Notes under the pieces: model-generated
The model's input: only the letters and a program-made list of their open reading frames with translations
Told to the model about the DNA's origin: nothing
Database searches by the model: none
In this document: piece after piece, positions 22,278 to 28,996 of the stretch
How positions within the stretch are numbered: the first letter of the stretch is position 1
Layout: every line of letters begins with the position of its first letter
Translations under genes and position numbers: made by a program
IMG/VR virus record: IMGVR_UViG_3300046009_008727
Coordinates: 1-31,015 of that record
Direction: 5' to 3' (one strand)
From: a virus
DNA: 31,015 nucleotides

Positions 22278-22981
22278 AGCCCTGCCTCTCCAAGAACGTG
22301 TTTACACCACTCTACATCTGCCACAAAATCCTTGAACTTACGATTCCAGTAATCAGGATCAATCCAAGAAATAATAATGGCCAAATGTTCCTGGTTAATA
22401 GACTCCAAAAACTGTACACCGCTATTGCAGTTGTATATAACCCAAGGGCTAATGCGACCAGTGGTAATGTGATAACAAATCCTATTATGATTGCCGTACT
22501 TGAAATAATGGCTATAATCAGCAAGGCCACTATCTCCATTGGCATACTCTTCCATGGTTTGTAGTCCTCGCTCAAGTGCGTCTTGGACAGCTTCTTTTTT
22601 AATATATTCACTTAACCATTCTTCATAAAAACTGTCACGACACCAATGATCAATTTTTTTATTATTCTTTAATAGCCAAGCTGTGTAGCTGTTGCTATTA
22701 ATACAGCGAATATCAACCATGTATCTACCGAACTTAGTAAAAGCTGTATAGTACGGACTTGTAACGAAATCATTGTAGCTTTTAAGCTTTGAACTGCCTT
22801 GTGTAGTTTCATAGAATTGTAGATATGCTCTAAGTCCAAACTGTACCCCCGTTTCTGATTCTTGCTGCCAACGACGCTTGGGTTCACAAAGGTGAGCAGC
22901 TAGAGTGCTTTCCTTTCTGAACAGTCGCTCACAGTATTTACATTTATAGCTCTGATTTAATTCTTCTGTCATCCCAACCAT
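22274..22981 (-). CDS. Zinc-finger protein coupled to the DnaE-like gene (235 aa)
   Basis: C14-x2-C17-x12-H30-x-C32 (CKYCERLFRKESTLAAHLC) forms an N-terminal C2HC-type zinc finger with the F and L hydrophobic positions of a DNA-binding finger. The rest has no motif I can name. Conserved-looking segments include SYNDFVTSPYYTAFTKFGRY, WLSEYIKKEA and WIDPDYWNRKFKDF. The start may be the ATG at 22981 or at 22972; both lie inside the end of the preceding gene. Its stop overlaps the start of the DnaE-like gene (ATGA). The two proteins are probably made in fixed ratio and may act together, with the finger supplying DNA binding; that is inference. Confidence 0.75.
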   Translation of the reverse strand: MVGMTEELNQSYKCKYCERLFRKESTLAAHLCEPKRRWQQESETGVQFGLRAYLQFYETTQGSSKLKSYNDFVTSPYYTAFTKFGRYMVDIRCINSNSYTAWLLKNNKKIDHWCRDSFYEEWLSEYIKKEAVQDALERGLQTMEEYANGDSGLADYSHYFKYGNHNRICYHITTGRISPWVIYNCNSGVQFLESINQEHLAIIISWIDPDYWNRKFKDFVADVEWCKHVLGEAGL

Positions 22982-23408
22982 GTTCGCGAGCCAGTTGCTT
23001 TAAATCTTCTGTGGTATTAATTGCTGCAAGAAGTTCTAGTTCATCTTCTTTAAGTTCTGGATAGAACTGTCGTAAAAATTTTACTGCTTTGTTGTTACTG
23101 CTTTCACGTTTCTTTTGCTTGATCCAATCGTGTCTAAAAGTGCCCATACCCGGGCTTACTGTAGTTGCACTTAGCCACTGTAGTTCAGGATATTTTGCTA
23201 GATCAAAAAAATGTTTGTTTAGATTTTCGTTACAGGATAGCAAATAGTATTGCTGTAGTTCCGAACTGCCCTGAACTGAGCTTCCCCAGCGAATCATGAG
23301 ATACGTACTAAACTTTTTACGTTCTTCGTCTGTTAGATTCTTAAAGAAGTCGCGATCCTTGTTATCAAACACTCGCATTTCGTTTGCAATGTTTAGTTTA
23401 TCTGTCAT
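22944..23408 (-). CDS. Conserved phage protein of unknown function (154 aa)
   Basis: The product has the pattern FDNKDRDFFKNLTDEERKKF, MIRWGSSVQGSSELQQYYL, LQWLSATTVSPGMGTFRHDW, and LKQLAREHGWDDRRIKSEL at the end. I recall this order of segments from hypothetical proteins of T4-like marine phages. I considered a clamp-loader small subunit but cannot support that. It is mostly helical and charged, with no membrane segment. Its ATG overlaps the stop of the 92-aa gene (ATGA), and its last 38 bases overlap the zinc-finger gene. It therefore belongs to the UvsW operon and probably to DNA metabolism. Confidence 0.72.
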   Translation of the reverse strand: MTDKLNIANEMRVFDNKDRDFFKNLTDEERKKFSTYLMIRWGSSVQGSSELQQYYLLSCNENLNKHFFDLAKYPELQWLSATTVSPGMGTFRHDWIKQKKRESSNNKAVKFLRQFYPELKEDELELLAAINTTEDLKQLAREHGWDDRRIKSEL

Positions 23409-23683
23409 ACTGGATGATGAGGTATCTGTTCATCTTGTTTACTAAGTGCATGAACAAGTTTAACACGATCTAGTGCATCTTGTAAAGCAGGGTTTGTCTT
23501 TGCTGCACGATGAATTTCACCCCAAAGTTTTGCTTCTTTAAGTTCCTGTTGTAAATTTTTACGATCGTAATCATAACCAATTAGTATGCGTTCTGTTGTG
23601 CCAAATTTTCTTGCATAAACGGCGCCGTCGGCTCTTTCGTATATGTAAGTTGCTCCAGGATCTAAATTACCAGCATTTTCCAT
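23405..23683 (-). CDS. Conserved small phage protein (92 aa)
   Basis: The first half (DPGATYIYERADGAVYARKFGTTERILIGYDYD) is a beta-rich segment that I recall from conserved hypothetical proteins of T4-like marine phages. The second half is helical (LQQELKEAKLWGEIHRAAKT). No catalytic motif is seen. The start lies 17 bases inside the preceding gene and the stop overlaps the next start (ATGA). Tight coupling suggests a shared role with its neighbours in the UvsW operon; the function is unknown. Confidence 0.72.
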   Translation of the reverse strand: MENAGNLDPGATYIYERADGAVYARKFGTTERILIGYDYDRKNLQQELKEAKLWGEIHRAAKTNPALQDALDRVKLVHALSKQDEQIPHHPV

Positions 23684-24170
23684 AGTCCACTACCTCACTT
23701 TGTCTTGAAATATCTTTTACAAAATAAGCGCATAAAGGTTGTTGTTTTCCTGTTTCTAAAGGTACTGCTAACAATTGCCCGGGTTTAAGTTTAGGAAAAT
23801 ACCATTTGACATCTTGATAGATATCTACAATTTCAATTTTTTCAAATTCAGGTTTGAAACTTGATATAGGATTAAAACAAAAAACACTAAACCCACGATC
23901 ATTTATACTGGTCAAAGGTACAACTTCAAGATCGCCTAAATCTGGTTCCCCTATTAGCACATGCCAATCCACTGGCATTTTAATTATATTGCCTCCTATA
24001 CGTAAAACCAAAGCCGGACTGTTAAAGCTTTCTAAAAAAATTAAAGGAATATAAAAATAGTCCGGCGTTCTCGGATCTGAATTATCTAATACTGCAAATC
24101 TCAAGTCTTCAACTTCATCAGGTATATCATTTAATTCGTATGCCGTATTGTTTAGTGTAAGTATTCTAAT
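23667..24170 (-). CDS. Conserved phage protein with probable ATT start (167 aa)
   Basis: The frame is clearly coding (PDYFYIPLIFLESFNSPALV, KMPVDWHVLIGEPDLGDLEV, LTSINDRGFSVFCFNP, VKWYFPKLKPGQLLAVPLE) and resembles a conserved T4-like marine phage family of unknown function. There is no ATG at the 5' end. The first near-start internally is TTG at 24104, without a ribosome site. Twenty-two codons further up, an ATT at 24170-24168 lies six bases after AAGGAG (24182-24177). It also overlaps the TAG of the upstream gene by one base (ATTAG). The added residues (RILTLNNTAYELNDIPDEVEDL) read like real protein. I therefore annotate an ATT start. Confidence 0.68.
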   Translation of the reverse strand: MRILTLNNTAYELNDIPDEVEDLRFAVLDNSDPRTPDYFYIPLIFLESFNSPALVLRIGGNIIKMPVDWHVLIGEPDLGDLEVVPLTSINDRGFSVFCFNPISSFKPEFEKIEIVDIYQDVKWYFPKLKPGQLLAVPLETGKQQPLCAYFVKDISRQSEVVDYGKCW

Positions 24171-24369
24171 TTTGATCTCCTTGCCATTTCATTAAAAACA
24201 TTGTTAGTTCTGCATCGTCTTTGAAACTTATGGCATTGATGCTTACCTGTTTGCCACAGCCGGTCTGCCAACACCATTTGCCATAGGTGTTAAAATGTCG
24301 CATGGCTTCAAGATCTATAGGTCTTACCCATTTAATACCATCGCCGCGATCTTCAATCGTAAAATTCAT
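24166..24369 (-). CDS. Conserved small protein (67 aa)
   Basis: The product begins MNFTIEDRGDGIKWVRPIDLEAMRHF and contains two cysteines in WCWQTGCGKQ. It could bind a metal, but there is no full finger. The ATG at 24369 overlaps the TGA of uvsW (ATGA); a GTG two codons upstream is also possible. No function is recognised. Its position directly after uvsW in an overlapping operon suggests a helper in recombination or replication. Confidence 0.65.
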   Translation of the reverse strand: MNFTIEDRGDGIKWVRPIDLEAMRHFNTYGKWCWQTGCGKQVSINAISFKDDAELTMFLMKWQGDQN

Positions 24370-25820
24370 TGCCACTCTGCTTTCTCTACCGTAAATGGAT
24401 AGTTGGCTTCTTTGTAAAAAGTTTTACGTTTTGTTAAATGTCTTTTTGCGAACTTGCAAGTAGATGTTATGTCCCAGATTTGAACAAAATCTTTGTCTTC
24501 AGCTTTGCGAATACCTCGCCCAATTGACTGAATAACTCGGACAAAAGACTTACCAGGCTCAAGGAGAACAAGATTAAAAATGCGGGGAATATTAATACCA
24601 ACAGCAGCAACACCGTAGGTAGCGATAATGATTTTGTCTGAAGCTTCTGCCACTTCGTCATAGTGTTCTTTGCGCTCCCCGGCTTTGGTTGCTCCCGACA
24701 CAAACACACTACCTGGTAATCTTTCTGCTAAAGCCTTACCGGCACTTATCCGATCTACCAATATAAGTGTATTGCCCGAATCAACAATAGTACTTATCAG
24801 CCTAGCAATATAATCCAATCTTTCCTTGGTTTCAATCAGATATTTTAACTCGCTTTGATAGTTGGTGTATTCTTTATGATCAACCAACTGCACTACATTC
24901 ACATGACATTGTGCCAAGTGCCCAGCTTCTTGTAGTTCACTGGCACTTAATTGTCCTACTACTGGACCAAGCATACAATTAATACTTTGTCTAGCATAAT
25001 CTTCTTTGGGTATAGTGCCAGTCAATCCCCAACGGATAGGCACTTGTGCAAATGGACCGCTGAGTAGTGTCTTGAGGGCATCCGCTTTGGCTTGATGCAC
25101 TTCGTCTACAATAACTGCTACTACACCTTCCAAGAACTCGCCTATAGTAATTTCAGCTTCGGCGTTCTTGGTAGTCTTTAGCAAGTTGTTGAGACTTTGC
25201 CAAGTGCAAATAGTATGTGTGCGTCCATATTCTTTTCTATCGCCAAAATATACACCTGCATCCAAATCTAAATTAACAAAATCATCTTCAGTTTGTGTTA
25301 CTAGACTTTTGTTGGGTACGATTACAATTGTGCGACCATATTCGCTAACAGCATCGGCCAGTGCGGCTGTGATAATTGTTTTACCTGCACCTGTTGCCAC
25401 TTCTTGTACGCACTGTGGATTAGCTAGAAAACGATTGATGATTTCTGGTTGATAATCTCTAAGTATAATAGGCTCACCGGCTTTGGGATGATTACGAGGC
25501 CATTTTTTATGCTGATATGTATTCTCGTCCACCTGAGCAAACTCAAATGAAGTACGATAACCTCTGGTGTCTTGTATCTCGATATCGTAGCCCTGTTCAT
25601 CTAGATAGGGCAATATTTCAGGAAGCAAATTGATATAAGTAGTACCACCAAGGTTAAAAAATGGAACCTTGCCGTCCCATCGGCCCAGTCTTACACTAGG
25701 CTGATATCTAGCACCTGGTATTTCATATTTGTACTTTTTAACCAGAGCGGTACGGGTATTAAGTTCGAGACCTTCGATCTTGACATTAACTTCGTCTTTG
25801 ATTAATAACTTAGCCTGCAT
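24366..25820 (-). CDS. uvsW: UvsW-like DNA/RNA helicase
   Basis: This SF2 helicase of 484 aa has an N-terminal UvsW-type domain (about 1-110, with RLGRWDGKVPFF), a Q-motif-like LRDYQPEII (120-127), Walker A ATGAGKT (142-148), DEVH (239-242), an LTGT motif III, and motif VI QSIGRGIRK near residue 435. In T4, UvsW unwinds branched DNA and R-loops and helps switch from origin- to recombination-dependent replication. The start overlaps the upstream stop (TAATG), and the stop overlaps the next start (ATGA). It is the second gene of an operon from the promoter at 26990-27018. The length is close to T4 UvsW (about 500 aa). Confidence 0.95.
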   Translation of the reverse strand: MQAKLLIKDEVNVKIEGLELNTRTALVKKYKYEIPGARYQPSVRLGRWDGKVPFFNLGGTTYINLLPEILPYLDEQGYDIEIQDTRGYRTSFEFAQVDENTYQHKKWPRNHPKAGEPIILRDYQPEIINRFLANPQCVQEVATGAGKTIITAALADAVSEYGRTIVIVPNKSLVTQTEDDFVNLDLDAGVYFGDRKEYGRTHTICTWQSLNNLLKTTKNAEAEITIGEFLEGVVAVIVDEVHQAKADALKTLLSGPFAQVPIRWGLTGTIPKEDYARQSINCMLGPVVGQLSASELQEAGHLAQCHVNVVQLVDHKEYTNYQSELKYLIETKERLDYIARLISTIVDSGNTLILVDRISAGKALAERLPGSVFVSGATKAGERKEHYDEVAEASDKIIIATYGVAAVGINIPRIFNLVLLEPGKSFVRVIQSIGRGIRKAEDKDFVQIWDITSTCKFAKRHLTKRKTFYKEANYPFTVEKAEWQ

Positions 25821-26983
25821 TAATTTTTACGTTTAGTGGTATTAACATTATACACTTCTGTAGCAAAGTAAACAACTTTTTCTGCTTGTTGCAATAGAAT
25901 AGTTTTTTCTCCACCGTGCATCATTCCTTGTCCGCTTATTAACAAAGGAATAGGTTGCTGCCAGGTGGCCGAAAATTTATTAAAGTAAATTATTTTTTTA
26001 TTTACTGCGGGCTCTGTTTGTTTTAAGGTTTGCACTTTATAAATATCATCTTCTTCAAAACATCTGTTTACAAAGTTTTTAAGTAATCTATCACTCATAT
26101 CCGGCTCATAAATGTAAATAGGATATCTACCAGTAATGCTGGCATATTTGATTACATCTTCGAACACAGCCATATCGCTGGTAGGTGCAAACTTGGATTC
26201 TTGTGTAGACATTAAATTAGCCACACGCGGTCCATACTGCACAACCATGTCATAAAGCAATAGCTCATCCACTGTGTAACCATAAACAGCAGCATTATCA
26301 ACTAGCAAGTTCAAATTACTAATGTCAAAACCACACCAATTATTAATGGCGTCTATTAGAGAATTAGCAGCATTTGTAATGGTTAGACCTGTATCCTTTT
26401 TAACCAGCTTTATTTCATATGGAGTTTGTTCACAAGCTTCCACCGCCTTTATGTATTGTTTGAACTCTTCGGAAATTTCAAATTGATTATTCTGTGCGAA
26501 ACCATTTGCAGCAATAACGTTAGTTTCAGTTAGAGCCAACTGCCATAATTTATTATCGGCATCAAAACGCCAACGTCCTTGACTAATTTTACTTAGGTCT
26601 CTAAGATCATTTATTAATGAAGTTTCATAAGGAAATTTCAAAGCTATCAAGTCGTTTTCGATGTACAAAAGCCTACGACGATCAATTTGTCTAATACCTA
26701 ATCTAAACTGAGGCGATTCAATTGGGCCAACATCAATATTCTGTTTCTCCAATTGCCTACGGTATTTTAAAATTAATTTAATAGCTAGATCCGCTTGTCG
26801 GTCTGTCAAAGCCTTTCCAGTTTGTGTGGCTTGACTCATGCTAGCTAATATTTGTACATCATAACGAGCTAAACTAACAATAGGAGGTGTACTATCAAAC
26901 AAACCATACATCCTACCAGTCGTTGGATCTCTATCTCCATTGATTACTTCAATATAGTCTTCAACTGATTGAAATTTTCTCAT
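25820..26983 (-). CDS. Uncharacterised protein upstream of UvsW, HARP-like segment (387 aa)
   Basis: I do not recognise a full family. A central segment GRWRFDADNKLWQLALTETN resembles the HARP/pre-SNF2 element that precedes annealing helicases such as SMARCAL1. The C-terminal half has helicase-core-like hydrophobic strands and LLISGQGMMHGGEKTILLQQ (split: LLISGQGMMHGG, then EKTILLQQAEKVVYF), but no Walker A or DExH. It may be a DNA-binding partner or an inactive helicase-like companion of UvsW, to which it is coupled by TAATG. The ATG at 26983 has no ribosome site. A TTGACT-17-TATACT promoter puts the transcript start on it, so it may be leaderless. Confidence 0.72.
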   Translation of the reverse strand: MRKFQSVEDYIEVINGDRDPTTGRMYGLFDSTPPIVSLARYDVQILASMSQATQTGKALTDRQADLAIKLILKYRRQLEKQNIDVGPIESPQFRLGIRQIDRRRLLYIENDLIALKFPYETSLINDLRDLSKISQGRWRFDADNKLWQLALTETNVIAANGFAQNNQFEISEEFKQYIKAVEACEQTPYEIKLVKKDTGLTITNAANSLIDAINNWCGFDISNLNLLVDNAAVYGYTVDELLLYDMVVQYGPRVANLMSTQESKFAPTSDMAVFEDVIKYASITGRYPIYIYEPDMSDRLLKNFVNRCFEEDDIYKVQTLKQTEPAVNKKIIYFNKFSATWQQPIPLLISGQGMMHGGEKTILLQQAEKVVYFATEVYNVNTTKRKN

Positions 26984-26989
26984 TCTATT

Positions 26990-27018
26990 AGTATACTACT
27001 TAGTAAGTTGAAAGTCAA
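26990..27018 (-). promoter_or_regulatory. Sigma70 promoter of the UvsW operon
   Basis: The minus strand shows TTGACT (27013-27018), a 17-base spacer and TATACT (26990-26995). The -35 box shares bases with the T-run of the preceding terminator, so one unit ends exactly where the next begins. Confidence 0.75.
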
Positions 27019-27042
27019 AAAAAAGCCCCACCTAAGCGGGGC
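27017..27042 (-). terminator. Rho-independent terminator after the AAA+ ATPase gene
   Basis: On the minus strand a GCCCC/GGGGC stem (27038-27042 with 27025-27029) encloses an eight-base loop and is followed by eight T. It closes the unit that ends with the ATPase stop at 27090. Confidence 0.88.
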
Positions 27043-27089
27043 AAATTCCGGAAGTAAAAGGAGCTATCAAAAACCCCCGGATCGTCTGC

Positions 27090-28127
27090 TTACGCAGATT
27101 TCATACAAGTCGATTGAGCAAGTGCCTGCCACTTGGTTGGAAAACTCTTGTACAACTGACCAATCTTGATTGCCATACGCAAACTCATTTCACGTAGCCG
27201 GTTCTTGTTGGCGTCCATAAAGTCAATAACCTCGTCCTGTGCTACAGGGCTCAACTCAAGGTCCGCAAACAGTTCACCGGATCTAGCAATTTGCTTGATA
27301 CGTAACACCTTGTCACGCATGGTATCAAGTGTAAGGTCCAGATAGTGGCAGCGTGACTGCAATGCATCCAAGTGATCACGCAGTTTCTGGCTCTTCATCT
27401 TGTCGAACTTCAAGTTAGTAATAAAGATTACACTACCCTTGAACTCAAAACTGTCCGGGATGCCTTCTGAGCGCAGGATACGGCTGTCACTCAACCACGA
27501 AATCTTGCGCTTCTTGCCCGAGTCCAATGCACCTTTCAGCAAGTTAAGGCACACATCGTCCAACAGAATCGAATCGCAATCATCAAACACAATCACACAG
27601 TTGGGATCTGAATACTTGTACAAGGCTTGATACAAGCCAATTGCAGTAGCCGAACCTTTTACAACTTCGGCTCTGAGTCGGCGTCCGGCGATCTGATCAA
27701 ACAAACAAGCCTTTTCAATCTCGGCCTCTACGCCGTAACTCTTGCCCACACCCGGAGGACCCGACACAATCATGGCACGGATGTCACCATTGGTAGCTGC
27801 CTTGGTCATCTCGTGTAGAATCTCAAAACGCTCGGCAATCTCAACCATGCGTTCTTCGTCCGTCTTGCTGTCGTTAACCGCAGCAGCAACATCAGTATCC
27901 AATTCAACAGCTTCGCCTTCAAATTGGTCCGCACCTACAAACTCATAATCACTCATTGCATTAACCTTGACACGGATGTCCTCAGGGAAGCCAGGGAATT
28001 GGCCACCGTTCTTGACAGTAACATAGCCGCCTTTGGCGCCTGCCTTGTATTGTTCTACAAGTTGGAACACACGATTAGATACATCAGTGGTGCGATATGC
28101 ACCAGATTTGATTTTTACAAAACTCAT
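27090..28127 (-). CDS. AAA+ ATPase (345 aa)
   Basis: Walker A GPPGVGKS is at 123-130, Walker B VIVFDDCD at 178-185, a sensor-1-like FITNLK follows the core, and RCHYLDL/LREMSLRMA form the lid. The N-terminal ~80 residues are a separate small domain. The family is seen in T4-like marine phages without a settled role; the fold suggests remodelling of a DNA or protein complex. The start is the ATG at 28127, with AAAGGAG eight bases upstream. A longer frame begins at an ATG at 28169, but this lies upstream of the predicted transcript start and is not used here. The gene has its own promoter and terminator. GC is higher than in the radical-SAM genes. Confidence 0.88.
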   Translation of the reverse strand: MSFVKIKSGAYRTTDVSNRVFQLVEQYKAGAKGGYVTVKNGGQFPGFPEDIRVKVNAMSDYEFVGADQFEGEAVELDTDVAAAVNDSKTDEERMVEIAERFEILHEMTKAATNGDIRAMIVSGPPGVGKSYGVEAEIEKACLFDQIAGRRLRAEVVKGSATAIGLYQALYKYSDPNCVIVFDDCDSILLDDVCLNLLKGALDSGKKRKISWLSDSRILRSEGIPDSFEFKGSVIFITNLKFDKMKSQKLRDHLDALQSRCHYLDLTLDTMRDKVLRIKQIARSGELFADLELSPVAQDEVIDFMDANKNRLREMSLRMAIKIGQLYKSFPTKWQALAQSTCMKSA

Positions 28128-28171
28128 AACAGCTCCTTTGTTAGTTGAATATGTATTGTTATTATTCAAGT

Positions 28172-28200
28172 ATTATAGCAAAAGACAGAATTATGGTCAA
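28172..28200 (-). promoter_or_regulatory. Sigma70 promoter of the AAA+ ATPase gene
   Basis: The minus strand shows TTGACC (28195-28200), a 17-base spacer and a perfect TATAAT (28172-28177). It shares GACCATAATTC and TTTGCTATAATA blocks with the promoter at 28608-28636. Confidence 0.85.
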
Positions 28201-28203
28201 CTA

Positions 28204-28575
28204 TTATGCTGTCAACTTTTCAATTTGGCGAGCAATCTTTTTGGCTGTACTCTTGGCAGGCACCAGCATAAAGGTCTGTGTGTCGCATAAATCCAACTCC
28301 ACAATCTCAAGACCAGTATTCTGGCGTTCTAGTACCTTGTTTACTGCTTCTAGTGCTTTGCGGATACCCACTTCACAAGCCGACAGTTCATCAATTGATA
28401 TATTGTAGAAACCTGCATTCTCCAAAATACCTTCAACTGCACTTTGGTTCTCGTAAGCACTCTCCAAAATTAACGGTGCATCATTGATGATATCAATTGT
28501 GTGACCCAACTCTTCTAGTTCTTCAAACACTTGCTCGGTATCAACTTCACGCATTGCTTTAAATTGGTTATCCAT
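28204..28575 (-). CDS. Small acidic hypothetical protein (123 aa), early
   Basis: This helical, acidic protein begins MDNQFKAMREVDTEQVFEELEELGHTIDI and has a central ENAGFYNISIDELSACEVGIRKALEAV segment. I recognise no family and see no membrane segment. The ribosome site AAGGAG is strong, 8-9 bases before the ATG, and a good promoter (28608-28636) with a palindrome array upstream precedes it. That suggests regulated early expression, typical of phage host-takeover or regulatory proteins; this is inference. The gene ends just before the promoter of the AAA+ ATPase gene, with no clear terminator between. Confidence 0.7.
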   Translation of the reverse strand: MDNQFKAMREVDTEQVFEELEELGHTIDIINDAPLILESAYENQSAVEGILENAGFYNISIDELSACEVGIRKALEAVNKVLERQNTGLEIVELDLCDTQTFMLVPAKSTAKKIARQIEKLTA

Positions 28576-28607
28576 TTGACTCGCTCCTTATTAGTTACTA
28601 TACCAAT

Positions 28608-28636
28608 ATTATAGCAAATGGGTGAATTATGGTCTA
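28608..28636 (-). promoter_or_regulatory. Sigma70 promoter of the 123-aa gene
   Basis: The minus strand shows TAGACC (28631-28636), a 17-base spacer and TATAAT (28608-28613). The -35 box is weaker than in the sister promoter at 28172-28200, and the palindrome array begins three bases upstream of it. Confidence 0.75.
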
Positions 28637-28638
28637 CC

Positions 28639-28694
28639 GTTGCAATTATTGCAACACGAGTTACAATTATTGCAACAGTTGCAATTCAAGCAAT
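28639..28694. repeat. Three near-palindromic 17-bp repeats, probable operator array
   Basis: GTTGCAATTATTGCAAC (28639-28655) is a perfect inverted repeat with 7-bp arms. A copy with one mismatch lies at 28660-28676, and a more diverged copy starts at 28678. They fill the gap between the 87-aa gene and the -35 box of the 123-aa gene's promoter. Spacing of 21 bp then 18 bp (about two helix turns) fits binding of a dimeric regulator on one face of DNA. No T-run follows, so a terminator is unlikely. Confidence 0.65.
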
Positions 28695-28698
28695 GTTG

Positions 28699-28962
28699 TT
28701 AATCTTTTAACGCATGCCAAACTTCTGGATCTGCGCCCAGGTAAATGCGGTATAAAAATTTGTTACGCCATACACTAAAGCTATTGATACGGTTTTCAAA
28801 CCAAATAAGCAGATCGTCCCTGAACCACAATGGGTTAAGTAAAAAGATCACAAGTACCGTAAAGATGGGCGGAAACAGAACAGCTAGTATGGTCCAATGT
28901 GTGATACGCATACGCCACCAGCGTCCGCCTTCAGGAGTCATTGTAACGGTTTGTTTTTTCAT
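28699..28962 (-). CDS. Small single-pass membrane protein (87 aa)
   Basis: The product begins MKKQTVTMTPEGGRWWRMRITHW. It has one hydrophobic helix at about residues 24-43 (ILAVLFPPIFTVLVIFLLNP), followed by a tail rich in Trp, Arg and Phe. The Arg-rich stretch before the helix suggests the N-terminus stays in the cytoplasm. I recognise no family. The ATG at 28962 has no ribosome site, and a TTGTTT-17-TATAAT promoter ends only five bases before it. The transcript is therefore leaderless or translation begins at a later Met (M8 or M18). It follows the aminotransferase gene with its promoter inside that gene's 3' end. Confidence 0.65.
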   Translation of the reverse strand: MKKQTVTMTPEGGRWWRMRITHWTILAVLFPPIFTVLVIFLLNPLWFRDDLLIWFENRINSFSVWRNKFLYRIYLGADPEVWHALKD

Positions 28963-28967
28963 GCTTT

Positions 28968-28996
28968 ATTATACAACAGCCGTAGAATTAAAACAA
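28968..28996 (-). promoter_or_regulatory. Sigma70 promoter of the 87-aa membrane protein gene
   Basis: The minus strand shows TTGTTT (28991-28996), a 17-base spacer and TATAAT (28968-28973). The predicted start of transcription lies on or within the ATG at 28962. Confidence 0.65.

Noticed and set aside
22944-23408. Clamp-loader small subunit (gp62) or late sigma factor (gp55)
   Set aside because: The size is near both, but I can match no motif of either family, so I left it unnamed.
26038-26045. TATAAATA on the plus strand
   Set aside because: It lies antisense inside the HARP-like gene with no plus-strand gene downstream, so it is probably chance.
28128-28169. Upstream ATG extending the AAA+ ATPase by 14 residues
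   Set aside because: It lies upstream of the predicted transcript start from the promoter at 28172-28200. The ATG at 28127 has AAAGGAG at ideal spacing.
28639-28694. CRISPR array
   Set aside because: There are only three 17-bp units with 1-4 bp between them, no spacers and no cas genes; an operator array fits better.
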